Of a stretch of DNA of 57,435 bases, positions 56,552-57,435 are shown in pieces. Made by a program: the position numbers and the translations under genes. Origin of the DNA: Granulicella sp. (GTDB lineage: Bacteria; Acidobacteriota; Terriglobia; Terriglobales; Acidobacteriaceae); the NCBI GenBank assembly GCA_027365345.1, contig DAHXNO010000191.1, positions 1-57,435 of the forward strand. Reading direction: 5' to 3'. The notes beneath the pieces were generated by a model. That model was not told where the DNA came from. It saw only the letters and a program-made list of their open reading frames with translations, and did not search any database. Within the stretch, counting starts at the first letter, position 1, and the number at the start of each line of letters is the position of its first letter.

Positions 56552-57435
56552 TTGTCGCTGAACTTCAGGAATCCGCGTGCCCGCAGCATGCCGTTTCCAA
56601 CTCTTCTGCTGCTCCTGTTGCTCTCTTCTCTCTCTGCCTGGGCTATCCAGCCGGTTCTCCACACCGATCCCATTGACCTCACGCCACCGGTCCGGGAGTC
56701 TCTGCAACTCTTCTATAACCTGAACTTCGACGCCGCGTTGAAGATCCAGCAGCAGGTCGCTCTTGAACATCCCAACGACCCAATGGCCTGGAACTTCATC
56801 CTCACCACGGTCATCTTCCGGGAGCTCTACAACCAGGATCTGCTGGACACCACCTACTACGCCCATAACAGCTTCCTTACGGTCAAGCGTGAGGTCGATG
56901 TTCCTCAGGCGACCCGCGATCACGTCGAGTACCTCACGGCCAAGGTGCTTCAGCTTACCAACGCTGAGATCTCAGCCAACTCCAGCGACGCCAACGCCTA
57001 CTTTGCCCGTGGCTATGCCAAAGGCATGCATGCCGTCTTCATCACCCTGGTGGACCACGCCTACGCTGCGGCCGCCCGCCAGGGCTACTCCTCGCGCAAC
57101 GACTCGGAGGCCTGCCTCAAGATCGATCCTGAATACGCTGACGCCTGGATGGCCATCGGCATCCAGCGGTTTGCGGTCGCCAGCCTTCCCGGCTGGCTGC
57201 GCGTCATCGTCGGCCTTATGGGCGTGGGAGGCAACCGGCAGCAGGGCCTCAATGACCTTTGGAAGTCGGCCAACCAGGGCATCGTAACCCCCATCGAATC
57301 CCGCACCATCCTCTCCCTCTTCCTGCGCCACGATCGCCGTTACCCAGACGCTCTCCAGGTCGAGCGCGGCCTCGCCAAAGAGTATCCGCACAACTATCTT
57401 TTCTGCCTGGAAGTCGCAAACCTACTCAAAGACCA
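56552..57435 (+). CDS. Exported TPR-like protein, truncated by window edge
   Basis: A reading frame open to the end of the window gives at least 294 residues. I prefer TTG 56552 because GGGAGG lies 10 nt upstream and the resulting signal peptide has a basic start (MSLNFRNPRARSMPFPTLLL); ATG 56588 is the alternative. The mature part is helical with TPR-like units (LFYNLNFDAALKIQQQVALE, ANAYFARGYAKGMHAVFITL, YADAWMAIGIQRFAV, DALQVERGLAKEYP). The role and true end are unknown. Confidence 0.75.
   Translation, partial: MSLNFRNPRARSMPFPTLLLLLLLSSLSAWAIQPVLHTDPIDLTPPVRESLQLFYNLNFDAALKIQQQVALEHPNDPMAWNFILTTVIFRELYNQDLLDTTYYAHNSFLTVKREVDVPQATRDHVEYLTAKVLQLTNAEISANSSDANAYFARGYAKGMHAVFITLVDHAYAAAARQGYSSRNDSEACLKIDPEYADAWMAIGIQRFAVASLPGWLRVIVGLMGVGGNRQQGLNDLWKSANQGIVTPIESRTILSLFLRHDRRYPDALQVERGLAKEYPHNYLFCLEVANLLKD

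Overview
The window is a GC-rich bacterial chromosome segment that most resembles an Acidobacteriota genome (class Terriglobia). This is inferred from gene content and order: a Clp/Lon/trigger-factor block, Ccm-type cytochrome maturation, many secreted glycosidases, carboxypeptidase-regulatory-like proteins, and frequent 4-bp ATGA overlaps. I saw no rRNA, tRNA, CRISPR array or prophage. The only trace of mobile DNA is a broken ISL3-type transposase end at the left edge, followed by a HigBA-type toxin-antitoxin pair.

Region by region. (1) 1-1125: transposase remnant and toxin-antitoxin pair. (2) 1513-12287 (+): one tightly packed carbohydrate operon holding a four-carbon acid sugar kinase, a PdxA2-type dehydrogenase, a sodium/solute symporter, an HpcH/HpaI aldolase, an iron alcohol dehydrogenase, a secreted glycosidase, an FGE-sialidase fusion and a GH43-like propeller. 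Two more exported glycosidases face it on the minus strand (12366-16565). (3) 16860-19282 (+): queG and a YihY family membrane protein. (4) 19359-23714 (-): a cytochrome c maturation operon, ccmA-ybaK-like-ccmB-ccmC-ccmD, ending in a beta-propeller lipoprotein. The 39-residue ccmD is easily missed. (5) 23906-25798 (+): a SAM riboswitch leader, a threonine-synthase-like PLP enzyme and a MoaD/ThiS-like sulfur carrier. (6) 25919-33850 (-): aminotransferase, lon, clpX, clpP and tig, with intrinsic terminators behind clpP and clpX. (7) 33919-39125: epimerase-like protein, uracil-DNA glycosylase, YtxH protein and a Tat-exported six-hairpin glycosidase. (8) 39845-44016 (-): clpC, then an AhpD-like protein and a LolD-like ATPase. 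(9) 44394-49593 (-): Rieske protein, a cytochrome b fused to four c-type haem domains, and a haem-c outer-membrane barrel, closed by a terminator. (10) 50652-57435: LolC/E permease, zinc alcohol dehydrogenase, DUF4149 protein, a CarboxypepD_reg-like membrane protein, a CcmI-like protein and a truncated TPR-like gene at the right edge.

The most interesting unit is region 5. A SAM-sensing leader in front of a threonine-synthase-like enzyme and a sulfur carrier fits protein-thiocarboxylate-dependent sulfur transfer into homocysteine better than ordinary threonine synthesis. The carrier also has an 11-residue Cys-rich tail after its Gly-Gly. The second is region 9, where one 910-residue polypeptide combines a b6-type cytochrome b with four c-haem modules. 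The Ccm operon supplies the haem-attachment machinery that these proteins and the barrel need.
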